From NCBI RefSeq assembly GCF_019492185.1, contig NZ_JAICCF010000006.1, positions 310,001-374,000 on the forward strand: a DNA stretch of 64,000 nucleotides, written 5' to 3'. This document shows positions 34,405 through 42,398 of the stretch, piece after piece; the first letter of the stretch is position 1, and the number at the start of each line of letters is the position of its first letter. The DNA comes from Chitinophaga rhizophila. GTDB taxonomy: Bacteria > Bacteroidota > Bacteroidia > Chitinophagales > Chitinophagaceae. The position numbers were made by a program, and so were the translations under genes. Under the pieces are notes generated by a model, which did no database searches, was not told where the DNA came from, and saw only the letters and a list, made by a program, of their open reading frames with translations.

Positions 34405-35073
34405 ATGAAGAGCAACCTCTTTGTCAAATTACATCCCATACACCGGGTCCTGATCAGTGCGGGCATTGCCGGAATCGTTTTTCTACTGACGCAGGCCGCA
34501 TCCCTGACTCCCCTGATACGTGTTGTCCTGTTATGGGACGTTTTTGCCCTTATCTACAATATTACCTGCTGGATTGTCTTATTCAGCCGTACGGTAGAAG
34601 ATATCCGCAGATATGCCCGAAAAGAGGATGGCAGCCGCCTCTTTGTCTTCATTATCATCGTGTTGGCTTGTTTTGCCAGTATGCTGATGGTATTGCTACT
34701 GATGCTGTCTGACGAAGCGCAGCAAACCGACAAGCTGCTGTACGTACCGGTAGCTATTGCCGGTATCCTGTTATCCTGGGCAATGGTGCATACAATGTTT
34801 ACCTTTCACTATGCACATATTTACTATGATGATGATGAGAATAATGCAAAAAAGCATGCCGGCGGACTGGAATTTACAAAGGAGCCTAACCCGGACTACC
34901 TAGACTTTGCCTACTTCTCCTTTGTGATCGGGATGACCTTCCAGGTATCGGATGTAGAGATCAGTGCACGTAAGTTACGGCGTATAGGATTGTTGCACGG
35001 ATTGATCTCCTTCCTGTTAAACACCTTTGTAGTGGCGATGACGATCAACCTGGTGGCCGGGTTAAGGCATTAA
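34405..35073 (+). CDS. DUF1345-family inner-membrane protein
   Basis: A 222-residue membrane protein with five to six hydrophobic segments. The block 'EPNPDYLDFAYFSFVIGMTFQVSDVEI' and the following 'RRIGLLHGLISF' are typical of the DUF1345 family, whose function is unknown. It diverges from the helicase gene (93 bp apart) and ends two bases before the stop of the convergent small membrane gene. Confidence 0.75.
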   Translation: MKSNLFVKLHPIHRVLISAGIAGIVFLLTQAASLTPLIRVVLLWDVFALIYNITCWIVLFSRTVEDIRRYARKEDGSRLFVFIIIVLACFASMLMVLLLMLSDEAQQTDKLLYVPVAIAGILLSWAMVHTMFTFHYAHIYYDDDENNAKKHAGGLEFTKEPNPDYLDFAYFSFVIGMTFQVSDVEISARKLRRIGLLHGLISFLLNTFVVAMTINLVAGLRH

Positions 35074-35074
35074 G

Positions 35075-35434
35075 CTAACCACGCATATATATCCCTTCAA
35101 GGTAGGCAAGCAGGCCTACGACCATCACTTGTAATACGAGGAAGATGACTCCATAGATAGTAGCGCCGGGGCTATAGTAATACAGTATACCCAGGCTAAT
35201 AAAAGCCCATACCCAGTTGGCATAGATCAATATCTTCAGTAAGGGAATTATTACTTCCTGCTGAAGCGCCAGGGTTAATGCAACACCGGCATAAGCCAGG
35301 GTAATAATGGCAATAATAAGGATCAGGTCAGCCGGTAAACCCAGGAAGTCAGACAACCAGTGACTGCATACCAGTCCTGTAATGGCGGTAACACCGCCAA
35401 GGATACAGTCCGCCTTCAGGATTGTTTTGAGCAT
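35075..35434 (-). CDS. Small four-helix membrane protein
   Basis: A 119-residue protein that is hydrophobic over most of its length, with four predicted membrane segments (about 7-27, 38-58, 68-88, 95-113). I recognise no family. It follows the HTTM gene by 29 bp on the same strand and is the last gene of that three-gene operon. Confidence 0.6.
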   Translation of the reverse strand: MLKTILKADCILGGVTAITGLVCSHWLSDFLGLPADLILIIAIITLAYAGVALTLALQQEVIIPLLKILIYANWVWAFISLGILYYYSPGATIYGVIFLVLQVMVVGLLAYLEGIYMRG

Positions 35435-35463
35435 GACACAACACCTCCTTTCCTTCGAATATA

Positions 35464-36423
35464 CTACATCTCAAACTCATGGGAAAAAGCGTGCGTTGCC
35501 AGCAATTCTGCCCTTTGCAGCCGCTTTCTTTCCCGCAGGGGTTGCACCAGTGAATAGTAGGCGCTTTTCAGATAGGGCCATCCGAAGGCTGCTGTATTAA
35601 AGATGATCATAATAGCAGAGAAGAGCTGCAGCCCCATAAAGATGGCAATACTGGCATGTAACAATACGATAGCAACATAACCGTAAGGACGCGTACGACG
35701 CCACCAGATAAAGAAGGGATATCCTATTTCAAGGGCGAGGGTACTCCAGCCAATTACTTTCGCCAGTAAAGGGAAGTTGGCCATCCAACGCATATCAAAG
35801 CGGGAGAATTGGGCCTGCATCAGGGTCTGCCAGATAGCTTCTCCGTTCCACCATTGTATACCCATAGCTTTTTCAGCACCGGAAGCAACATATACAAGGC
35901 AGAGGTGTATCTGCAACACCCGCAGCGACAGGGTATTCCACTCACTCTCCACAGGTTTAGTTTGCAGGGATAGTTTATCCCAGGCGAATACTTCACCCAC
36001 GGGCATGATGATACAGTAGAACAACGCAATATGTATAAACGTTTCTACTCCGTATGCCCCCATAAAACCGGTGTTGATGAAGGTAAACTGTATTGCCCAG
36101 GCTATGAAGGCGGCATAGCGGGTGAACTTGCCGATCAGCAATGCACCAAGACTACACAGATAAAGCCCCATCAAGGCATACACTAACGTAGCGGCACTGA
36201 TACCTGTGGCACCGGCAACAGGCTGTAACCAGGATAATTGCGGCATATAGGAATCAACAATACCACTGCTCACAGACCACGGAATCAGCCCTTCAGGGCC
36301 ATATAACATGGCAATACTGCCTATCAGCCAGCCGCCCTGCACAAGTCCCAGCAGGGCGATGGCAATTCTGAAAAAGGCCAGTGCTCCGCCAGTAGAAGGA
36401 GCCAGGAAGAAACGTCGTATCAT
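35464..36423 (-). CDS. HTTM domain membrane protein
   Basis: A 319-residue membrane protein with about seven hydrophobic segments, including 'GALAFFRIAIALLGLVQGGW' at the N-terminus and 'LQIHLCLVYVASGAEKAMG' in the middle, the pattern of HTTM proteins (horizontally transferred transmembrane domain, related to the membrane part of vitamin-K-dependent gamma-carboxylase). No carboxylase active-site region is evident. It follows the 162-residue gene by 11 bp, and the two recur as a pair in Bacteroidota as far as I recall. Confidence 0.75.
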   Translation of the reverse strand: MIRRFFLAPSTGGALAFFRIAIALLGLVQGGWLIGSIAMLYGPEGLIPWSVSSGIVDSYMPQLSWLQPVAGATGISAATLVYALMGLYLCSLGALLIGKFTRYAAFIAWAIQFTFINTGFMGAYGVETFIHIALFYCIIMPVGEVFAWDKLSLQTKPVESEWNTLSLRVLQIHLCLVYVASGAEKAMGIQWWNGEAIWQTLMQAQFSRFDMRWMANFPLLAKVIGWSTLALEIGYPFFIWWRRTRPYGYVAIVLLHASIAIFMGLQLFSAIMIIFNTAAFGWPYLKSAYYSLVQPLRERKRLQRAELLATHAFSHEFEM

Positions 36424-36434
36424 AAAGGGGTGTT

Positions 36435-36923
36435 TTATCGGGTCACTCTAAAGTCTTTTACCAGAAACGGCTCCCATCTGGGCTGACTGCCCGCGCGGAA
36501 TGCTGCCATATCGGGTATTTTCTTATCAATGACAGTCACCCGTACCATATTACTGGTAGGATGCTGCCGTAACATGTAGGCTGCACAGCTTTTGGCAAGC
36601 AGCGGCTGGGCTTCTTCTATACTGAAGAAATTGTAGATCGTCTGGATGCGCCGGTTACTTTCGGTATTAGGGCCTTCCAGCCGGGTCACTTCCTGGTGTT
36701 TGCCATCTGCCAGGGTATATACAACCGCAATTTCATTGCCGACGTGTGGTGCAAAAAAGCTGAAGATATTCCCGGTTCCCGTGAAATCTCCATAGGCTGT
36801 CAGTTGTTTTAAGAGCCAGGGTTTTTCATCAAACCACTCTTCCAGGTGTGCAGCGTGAAGGGCAGCTACAGTGAGGTGGAAGGTAGCGATGAAGAGCCAG
36901 AAGCGGTGTTTCAGACTTAACAT
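36435..36923 (-). CDS. HTTM-associated hypothetical protein
   Basis: A 162-residue protein with an N-terminal hydrophobic segment (residues 8-24), likely a membrane anchor, then a soluble part beginning 'GDFTGTGNIFSFFAPHVG'. I do not recognise a named family. It is first in an operon with the HTTM gene and the small membrane protein, and probably works with the HTTM protein in the inner membrane. Confidence 0.6.
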   Translation of the reverse strand: MLSLKHRFWLFIATFHLTVAALHAAHLEEWFDEKPWLLKQLTAYGDFTGTGNIFSFFAPHVGNEIAVVYTLADGKHQEVTRLEGPNTESNRRIQTIYNFFSIEEAQPLLAKSCAAYMLRQHPTSNMVRVTVIDKKIPDMAAFRAGSQPRWEPFLVKDFRVTR

Positions 36924-37038
36924 GTAAAAAAGAATTAGCCGTCAGGAATCAGGAATGAAGAACAGGAGGGCCAGCTGCCTGCAGGGTGTCCGACAGCCTG
37001 TATACGACTGGCTATCCTATTCTTCATTCCCTGTTAGT

Positions 37039-37872
37039 TTAGAATCCGATCACTGCTCCTCCTGCCACTTCTTCAATCACCAGCTTACCAAACCTTGGAT
37101 CGAGGCGGGCAAATCTGGAGCGGATACCTTTCAGTATCTGCGGATCGAAGCAACCGATCAGGTTAGGAAACCTCCTTTTGAGGATATCTTCCCATTTCAA
37201 ACCGGTGTATACGGTCAGACGTGCACCGGCAGGCAGCTGTGTAATATCTGCAGTACCATAGAATCCACGGGTAAAATGTGGATATGCACCAGCGGGGACA
37301 GATATGCGGAACCTGTCCAGCGAGGCAGTTCCGATTACTTTCTGGTCAACAACGTCAGCCTGCAGGCGTGAACCGGCGGCAAAGAAGCTTTTGGTGGCCA
37401 GCAGTTGCTGTCCTCTACCTACTTCATAAACACCAAGATCAAAGAGCTGTTTGGGGTCAACCCTTACGGCCAGGTCACTGATACGCTTGGCGATGTCCAG
37501 GTAAGGAATCATGGTTGGGCAAGGGCCGATCCAGATCTTCTTAAATGGAATCTTTTCGTAACCAATCCTTGCCAGTTCAGGGAATGGCGCACGGCCACCA
37601 GGGCCAAAATACTGGGTCTCGTCAGATAAACTGCCGTAGCGTGCTTTGGTGATGTAGTCGTTTGCGGGTAAGCCTTCCCAGGTTAACAGATAGGTTTCTG
37701 GAGAAAGGTCTTTAAGGATGGCGTCCAGTTCGTCAGTACCGGCAATTCTGGCACCAGCTGTTGTCGTGGAATTGTCTGATGATCCGGGGTTGATGTGTTG
37801 CTCTTTCTTACACGAAAAGAGTGACAGAGCGGCCATAGCGGCCACACCTGCGAACAATAGATGTTTGCGCAT
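37039..37872 (-). CDS. Hypothetical lipoprotein
   Basis: A 277-residue lipoprotein from the ATG ending at 37872; in-frame codons further upstream are not signal-like. The signal peptide ends in the lipobox LFSC near residue 20, followed by KK and an acidic Ser/Thr-rich linker. The mature part has a 'DELDAILKDLSPETYLLTWEG' region and a Gly-rich C-terminus. No family recognised. Monocistronic. Confidence 0.6.
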   Translation of the reverse strand: MRKHLLFAGVAAMAALSLFSCKKEQHINPGSSDNSTTTAGARIAGTDELDAILKDLSPETYLLTWEGLPANDYITKARYGSLSDETQYFGPGGRAPFPELARIGYEKIPFKKIWIGPCPTMIPYLDIAKRISDLAVRVDPKQLFDLGVYEVGRGQQLLATKSFFAAGSRLQADVVDQKVIGTASLDRFRISVPAGAYPHFTRGFYGTADITQLPAGARLTVYTGLKWEDILKRRFPNLIGCFDPQILKGIRSRFARLDPRFGKLVIEEVAGGAVIGF

Positions 37873-37988
37873 TTTTTTGGGGTTTGTGGTTATTAATGAA
37901 ATCGTTGACACAAAATTCCATCAATTAACCCTTCCCATCAAGTGCAAAAACACCTGTTTTGCCACGTATAAATACGCAAAACTTATAA

Positions 37989-38028
37989 AAACAACAGATG
38001 AACCGGCGATACAGCTCATCTGTTGTTT
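37989..38028 (-). terminator. Terminator of the micro-protein pair
   Basis: AAACAACAGATGA (37989-38001) and TCATCTGTTGTTT (38016-38028) form a perfect 13-bp stem with a 14-base loop. On the minus strand it is followed by a T-rich stretch and lies just after the stop of the gene at 38047. Confidence 0.7.
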
Positions 38029-38046
38029 CAATTACATATAGTTATA

Positions 38047-38310
38047 CTATCGCAGGAACAAAATACGACCTGACTCACTTTCCCGGTAAGTACCGGTTGC
38101 GCTGTCAAACGTATATGTGCAGACGCCGAAATGCGCCCACTCACATATGTAATCGTAGTCCTTTACACCTGCTTCATAAAACTGACCATTGCTGGCCCTG
38201 TAATACTTCTTTTCGGCACGTTCGGACTTAGTCTGCATGTTTGTTGCTACTGCAGATCCCGCAGCCACCAGAACGGCCAGCGCCATTAACGAGAATTTTA
38301 CTTTTTTCAT
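38047..38310 (-). CDS. Small exported protein, DUF6520-like, copy 2
   Basis: An 87-residue protein with a Sec signal peptide ('LMALAVLVAAGSAVA'). The mature part contains 'DYDYICEWxxFGVCTY', giving two cysteines eight residues apart, and ends 'GRILFLR'. It is paralogous to the next gene upstream, with which it shares the signal peptide and the DYDYICEW block. The layout matches small Bacteroidota exported proteins grouped as DUF6520, though I cannot confirm the family. The two lie in tandem, 58 bp apart, under one promoter. Confidence 0.65.
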   Translation of the reverse strand: MKKVKFSLMALAVLVAAGSAVATNMQTKSERAEKKYYRASNGQFYEAGVKDYDYICEWAHFGVCTYTFDSATGTYRESESGRILFLR

Positions 38311-38368
38311 TGCCGGATTAGATTTAGGTAGATGAACAGAGGTTAACAAGCCGGAGGAAAATATCCTG

Positions 38369-38635
38369 TTATCTTAGGAAACGAATCTTACCGTATTTAT
38401 TTATTTTATATTGACCTGTTGCAGGATCAATTACATACGTGCAGACACCAAACTGAGACCATTCGCAGATGTAATCATAATCTTCTATGCCGGCAACAGC
38501 ATAGCCTGTACCGGTCCAATAGTATTTGGTCTCCTCACGTTGCATGTTCTTTTGTACAGTGGTAGCCAATGCAGAACCAGCACCAAGAATTACGGCCATT
38601 GCCAATAACAAGCTTCTTACATTTTTCAGTTTCAT
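38369..38635 (-). CDS. Small exported protein, DUF6520-like, copy 1
   Basis: An 88-residue protein with signal peptide ('SLLLAMAVILGAGSALA') and the same 'EDYDYICEWSQFGVCTYVIDPATGQY' order of residues (given here as the motif DYDYICEW-FGVCTY). The start at 38635 is taken because upstream in-frame residues are not signal-like. The two conserved cysteines may form a disulfide. Promoter-proximal member of the tandem pair. Confidence 0.65.
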   Translation of the reverse strand: MKLKNVRSLLLAMAVILGAGSALATTVQKNMQREETKYYWTGTGYAVAGIEDYDYICEWSQFGVCTYVIDPATGQYKINKYGKIRFLR

Positions 38636-38732
38636 GGGTTTACATTTTGAAGGTGATGAGGTTAACAAGAATAAAACAGGGTACCTAAATTTTCATGGAT
38701 GATAAAAGGCCGTCTTTCCTTTATTGTTGCCA

Positions 38733-38763
38733 CAAAGGTATGATAACATGCTGCACTGACACA
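38733..38763 (-). promoter_or_regulatory. Promoter of the micro-protein pair
   Basis: On the minus strand TGTG (38760-38763) is followed after 19 bp by TACCTTTG (38733-38740), an exact match to TAnnTTTG with a one-mismatch -33 box. The transcript start would be near 38726, about 90 bp before the first start codon. Confidence 0.55.
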
Positions 38764-38794
38764 GCAGTTGTTAAAATGATAAAAGAATATTTCC

Positions 38795-38822
38795 TATCTT
38801 TGCGTCAGATTAACACAAAGAT
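38795..38822 (+). promoter_or_regulatory. nrtR promoter -7 element and candidate NrtR operator
   Basis: TATCTTTG (38795-38802) matches TAnnTTTG. It overlaps the left arm of the inverted repeat ATCTTTG-N13-CAAAGAT (38796-38822), which ends just before the nrtR start. A repressor bound here would cover the promoter, so autoregulation by the NrtR-like protein is likely. Confidence 0.5.
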
Positions 38823-38825
38823 GAA

Positions 38826-39503
38826 ATGAAGCCTTTCAGTAGTTATCAAAACCCGTCTCTTGCCGTTGACCTGGTCGTATTCGGTTATAGCAAACAACAG
38901 CTTTCTGTCCTGCTCCTCAACAGGAAAGAAGCTCCCTATCAAGATGGCTGGGTACTGCCCGGCGCATTTCTTCAAATGGAAGAACGCTTTCGTGATACCT
39001 GCTCAAGGGTTCTTAAGACCAAACTGGGTATGGATGACGTCTACATGGAACAGCTGTATTCATTCGACGAACCGGAACGCGACCCTCGCGGACGCGCTAT
39101 TGCCGTAGCCTACTATGCTCTTGTAAATCCGGCGAGAGTAGCTATAGCAGCAGGTAGTATGGCCAATGACGTAGCCTGGTTCAATATCAAAGAGCTGCCG
39201 GAACTTGGCTTCGACCACCGTGCCATCTTCGATATGGCCGTTCAACGGCTTCGTTCCAAGATCACCTACTTTCCTGTGGGCTTTGAATTGTTAGATGAAC
39301 AATTTACAATGCCTGAACTGCACGAATTATACGAGTGTATACTCGATACTACTATCGACCGCAGGAATTTCAGGCGAAAGATCCTGGATTCAGCGTACAT
39401 CATCAGTACCGGTACCAAACGGGAAGGCGCACAAAACCGGCATCCGGACCTATACACTTTTAATAAACAGCTGAAGCAGAACAGTTTTCAGATAAACGTA
39501 TAA
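38826..39503 (+). CDS. nrtR: NrtR-like regulator: degenerate Nudix domain plus winged helix
   Basis: A 225-residue protein. The N-terminal 140 residues form a Nudix domain in which the Nudix box 'GAFLQMEERFRDTCSRVLKT' has lost the catalytic REUxEE glutamates, so it binds rather than hydrolyses. The C-terminal 80 residues form a winged helix ('FTMPELHELYECILDTTIDRRN'). This is the layout of NrtR, the repressor of NAD genes that senses ADP-ribose or NAD. It heads an operon of NAD-consuming and ADP-ribose-handling enzymes. The 3' end carries a tandem 114-bp duplication that gave this copy its stop codon. Confidence 0.75.
   Translation: MKPFSSYQNPSLAVDLVVFGYSKQQLSVLLLNRKEAPYQDGWVLPGAFLQMEERFRDTCSRVLKTKLGMDDVYMEQLYSFDEPERDPRGRAIAVAYYALVNPARVAIAAGSMANDVAWFNIKELPELGFDHRAIFDMAVQRLRSKITYFPVGFELLDEQFTMPELHELYECILDTTIDRRNFRRKILDSAYIISTGTKREGAQNRHPDLYTFNKQLKQNSFQINV
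39387..39500 (+). repeat. 114-bp tandem direct repeat, copy 1 (3' end of nrtR)
   Basis: This copy encodes the C-terminal end of the NrtR-like protein. It is repeated at 39519-39632 with three mismatches and an offset of 132 bp, an exact multiple of three. Confidence 0.9.
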
Positions 39504-39518
39504 CAGGAGGAAACACCC

Positions 39519-39632
39519 GATTGAGCGTACATCATCAGTACTGGTACCAAACGGGAAGGCGCACAAAACCGGCATCCGGACCTGTACACTTTTAATAAAC
39601 AGCTGAAGCAGAACAGTTTTCAGATAAACGTA
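39519..39632 (+). repeat. 114-bp tandem direct repeat, copy 2 (vestigial nrtR 3' end)
   Basis: Same sequence as 39387-39500 with three mismatches and in the same frame, but cut off by TAA at 39501 and TGA at 39522. It ends 'GTA CAA CTA TGA', with ATGA overlapping the start of the next gene, which suggests this is the ancestral 3' end. Confidence 0.85.
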
Positions 39633-39637
39633 CAACT

Positions 39638-40183
39638 ATGAAATACAGTAACGATTGGTTAATCCGCAGATACAATACGAAAGAAAAATTGAACTTCACT
39701 TTTTTCTGGGGACATAAAGGGCAACCCGGCGATGTAACTAAAAGCTGCTTCAGTCAGTGGTGGCCGGCTGCATTTACGGCTGACAACCACACCTATATCA
39801 CCGCAGAACACTGGATGATGGCAGGCAAGGCCCGCCTGTTTGCCGATACAGCTATAGAGCAGGAAATATTGCAGGCACCCTCTCCGGCCATTGCCAAACA
39901 ACTAGGCAGGAAAGTCAAAAACTTTGATCCGGTTAAATGGGATGCAGAGAAGTTCAATATTGTAGTGGAAGGCAATCTGCTCAAATTCTCCCAACACCCC
40001 AAATTAAAAGAATTTTTAATCAGCACAGGCGATACGATCCTCGTAGAGGCCAGTCCGCTGGACAGGATATGGGGTATCGGCATGGGCGCTGCCCACGAAC
40101 ATGCTGCCAACCCTTTACTATGGAAAGGTCAGAACCTCCTCGGATATGCCCTGATGGAGGTCAGGGACCAATTAACACAATAA
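39638..40183 (+). CDS. NADAR family protein (YbiA-like N-glycosidase fold)
   Basis: A 181-residue protein with the NADAR signatures: 'FFWG' near residue 25, 'SQWWPAAF' near 40, 'AEHWMMAGKARLF' near 60, 'ASPLDRIWGIGM' near 145 and the final 'GQNLLGYALMEVRD'. NADAR proteins act on ribose-linked glycosidic bonds; members remove ADP-ribose from guanine in nucleic acids, and YbiA belongs to the same fold. It stands between an NrtR-like regulator and KptA, an NAD-dependent RNA 2'-phosphotransferase, which supports a role in ADP-ribose metabolism or repair. The start at 39638 overlapped the ancestral nrtR stop before the duplication. Confidence 0.85.
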   Translation: MKYSNDWLIRRYNTKEKLNFTFFWGHKGQPGDVTKSCFSQWWPAAFTADNHTYITAEHWMMAGKARLFADTAIEQEILQAPSPAIAKQLGRKVKNFDPVKWDAEKFNIVVEGNLLKFSQHPKLKEFLISTGDTILVEASPLDRIWGIGMGAAHEHAANPLLWKGQNLLGYALMEVRDQLTQ

Positions 40184-40187
40184 TGAG

Positions 40188-40730
40188 ATGAACGAACAAC
40201 AAATCAAAAGCATCAGCAAATTTCTGAGCCTGGTGCTGCGACATCAGCCGGACACCATCGGCATTACACTCGATGCCAACGGCTGGACAGATGTACAGGA
40301 ACTACTAACCCGAATGCACGCAAACCACAAACCGCTGACATTAGCCCAGCTGAAAACAGTAGTTGACACCAATGACAAAAAACGTTTCGCTTTCAGCGCA
40401 GACGGCACTATGATCCGTGCCAGCCAGGGCCACTCGGTAGACGTATCCCTCGGACTGCCCCCTGTGACTCCGCCGGAATACCTCTATCATGGTACTGTAG
40501 GCAAATACCTGGACAACATCCGTCAGGAAGGACTGCAGAAAATGAGCCGTCAGCACCTGCACCTCAGCCGTGACAAACAGACCGCTATTTCCGTTGGCAG
40601 CCGCAGAGGCCTGCCGGTGATACTCACTATCCGTACGGGACAAATGCACCGGGATGGCTATCTATTTTACCTGTCAGACAATGGCGTATGGCTAACAGAC
40701 CATGTACCCGCTGCCTACATTGAATTTTAA
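40188..40730 (+). CDS. kptA: RNA 2'-phosphotransferase (KptA/Tpt1)
   Basis: A 180-residue enzyme of the usual KptA length. The N-terminal lobe has 'SKFLSLVLRHQPDTIGITLD', and the ADP-ribosyltransferase lobe has 'IRASQGHS', 'YHGT' and 'HLHLSRD', giving the conserved Arg-His-Arg-Arg set. KptA removes an internal RNA 2'-phosphate by transferring it to NAD, producing ADP-ribose 1'',2''-cyclic phosphate. In bacteria without tRNA splicing its role is probably RNA repair after ligation. It begins four bases after the NADAR stop and precedes an ADP-ribosylglycohydrolase by six bases. Confidence 0.95.
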   Translation: MNEQQIKSISKFLSLVLRHQPDTIGITLDANGWTDVQELLTRMHANHKPLTLAQLKTVVDTNDKKRFAFSADGTMIRASQGHSVDVSLGLPPVTPPEYLYHGTVGKYLDNIRQEGLQKMSRQHLHLSRDKQTAISVGSRRGLPVILTIRTGQMHRDGYLFYLSDNGVWLTDHVPAAYIEF

Positions 40731-40736
40731 TGACTC

Positions 40737-41666
40737 ATGAGTAACCATCATTTTATCAAAGACGCTCTGTTGGGTGTGGCCACCGGAGATGCATTAGGCG
40801 TACCGGTGGAATTTAGATCCCGCCGGTCGCTGGCAGAAAACCCCGTGACGGATATGCGTGCCTATGGTACCCACGGACAACCAGCCGGTACCTGGTCAGA
40901 CGATACCTCGCTGACGTTCTGTCTTGCAGAGATGTTGTGTGGTGATTACGACCTCCGTAACCTGGCCACCCGCTTCGTCAATTGGAAATACTATGCCTAC
41001 TGGACGCCCCATGCTACCGTGTTTGACATCGGATTTGCCACCAGCGAGGCTATTGAACGTTTACAACAAAACATTCCTCCTGTACTGGCAGGCGGAGACG
41101 GTGAATACAGCAACGGGAATGGCTCCCTGATGCGTATCCTGCCCCTACTGTTCTATATCAAAGATATGCCGGTAGAAGAACGTTTCAGGCACACAAAAGA
41201 CGTCTCGTCCCTCACACACCGCCACCTGCGGTCTGTGAACGGCTGCTTTATCTATCTGGAGATGGCTCGCGCCATTTTACAGGGGGAAACTCCGCAGCAA
41301 GCCTACCAGACTATCTGCAAAACAGTTCCTGCCTTTCTCAGCAACGAAGAAATGTCTCATTACGAGCGTACCCTATCAGGGAAGTTAGCTGATTGTCAGG
41401 AAGATGACATCAGGGGTAGCGGATACGTGGTATCCTGCCTGGAAGCTGCCATCTGGTGCCTGCTCCATACCTCCTCGTATGCCGGGGCAGTACTGAAAGC
41501 TGTTAATCTCGGAGAAGATACAGATACCACAGCAGCCGTTACCGGCGGACTGGCAGGGCTGACCTACGGTTGGACGAATATTCCCGGGGAATGGTTAAAT
41601 GTTTTAGCAAAAAGAGAGGCAATTGACGTACTGATTGCTAACTTGCAGGCCAAAATTTACAGTTAA
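40737..41666 (+). CDS. ADP-ribosylglycohydrolase (ARH/DraG family)
   Basis: A 309-residue hydrolase with the metal-binding signatures of the family: 'GVATGDALGVPVEF' at the N-terminus, 'GTWSDDTSLTFCLAE' around residue 50, 'GNGSLMR' around 128 and 'GEDTDTTAAVTGGLAG' around 262. It removes ADP-ribose from proteins or small molecules with two magnesium ions. It lies in the NAD/ADP-ribose operon, where it could recycle products of KptA or reverse ADP-ribosylation. Complete in length. Confidence 0.92.
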   Translation: MSNHHFIKDALLGVATGDALGVPVEFRSRRSLAENPVTDMRAYGTHGQPAGTWSDDTSLTFCLAEMLCGDYDLRNLATRFVNWKYYAYWTPHATVFDIGFATSEAIERLQQNIPPVLAGGDGEYSNGNGSLMRILPLLFYIKDMPVEERFRHTKDVSSLTHRHLRSVNGCFIYLEMARAILQGETPQQAYQTICKTVPAFLSNEEMSHYERTLSGKLADCQEDDIRGSGYVVSCLEAAIWCLLHTSSYAGAVLKAVNLGEDTDTTAAVTGGLAGLTYGWTNIPGEWLNVLAKREAIDVLIANLQAKIYS

Positions 41667-42398
41667 ATGGCCAGGACGTTCGTAATTGGAGATATACATG
41701 GCGCACTGAAAGCATTAGAACAGGTACTCGGAAAGATTCAACCGGCAGCAGCTGATACGCTGATCTTTCTGGGAGACTATGTAGATGGGTGGTCACAATC
41801 CGCACAGGTGATCGATTACCTGATGCAACTCGACAAACAATACTCCTGTATCTTCATAAAAGGAAACCATGACGCCTGGTGTGAATCATGGCTCATGGGT
41901 TCCACTCCTGACCCAACCTGGCTGTTTAACGGCGGACAAGCCACTGTTGACAGCTACGCCTCCTATTCGCAGGAACAGAAAAACATACACATCGCCTTCT
42001 ACAATGCTATGAAGGAATACGTGATTGATACGGAAAACCGGTTGTTCATTCACGCAGGATTTACATCCATGCACGGGCCTGCAATGGAACGCTACGAAGC
42101 CAGTACCCGCTGGGACAGAACTCTCTGGGAAATGGCTGTAGTAATGGACACCAGGATTAAGAAAGACTCCAAACTCTTTCCAAAACGCCTGCTGCTATAC
42201 AACGAAATCTTCATCGGTCATACCCCTACATTGAACTATGATGCAGACGTTCCTATGCAGGGATGTAATGTATGGAATGTGGATACCGGGGCCGCCTTCT
42301 ACGGCAAGCTCACAGCCATGGATATCGCAACAAAAAAGTTCTGGCAGAGCGATCCTGTACAGCAGCTGTATCCGAATGAAAAAGGCAGAAACCGCTAA
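41667..42398 (+). CDS. Metallophosphoesterase (calcineurin-like)
   Basis: A 243-residue phosphoesterase with the two-metal motifs: GDIHG (8-12), GDYVDG (36-41), GNHD (66-69) and a C-terminal 'FIGHTP'. It resembles serine/threonine-type and Ap4A-type bacterial phosphatases (PrpE/ApaH-like). Its ATG directly follows the ARH stop, so it is translated with it. In this operon the substrate may be a phosphate from KptA such as ADP-ribose cyclic phosphate, or a nucleotide polyphosphate. Confidence 0.85.
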   Translation: MARTFVIGDIHGALKALEQVLGKIQPAAADTLIFLGDYVDGWSQSAQVIDYLMQLDKQYSCIFIKGNHDAWCESWLMGSTPDPTWLFNGGQATVDSYASYSQEQKNIHIAFYNAMKEYVIDTENRLFIHAGFTSMHGPAMERYEASTRWDRTLWEMAVVMDTRIKKDSKLFPKRLLLYNEIFIGHTPTLNYDADVPMQGCNVWNVDTGAAFYGKLTAMDIATKKFWQSDPVQQLYPNEKGRNR

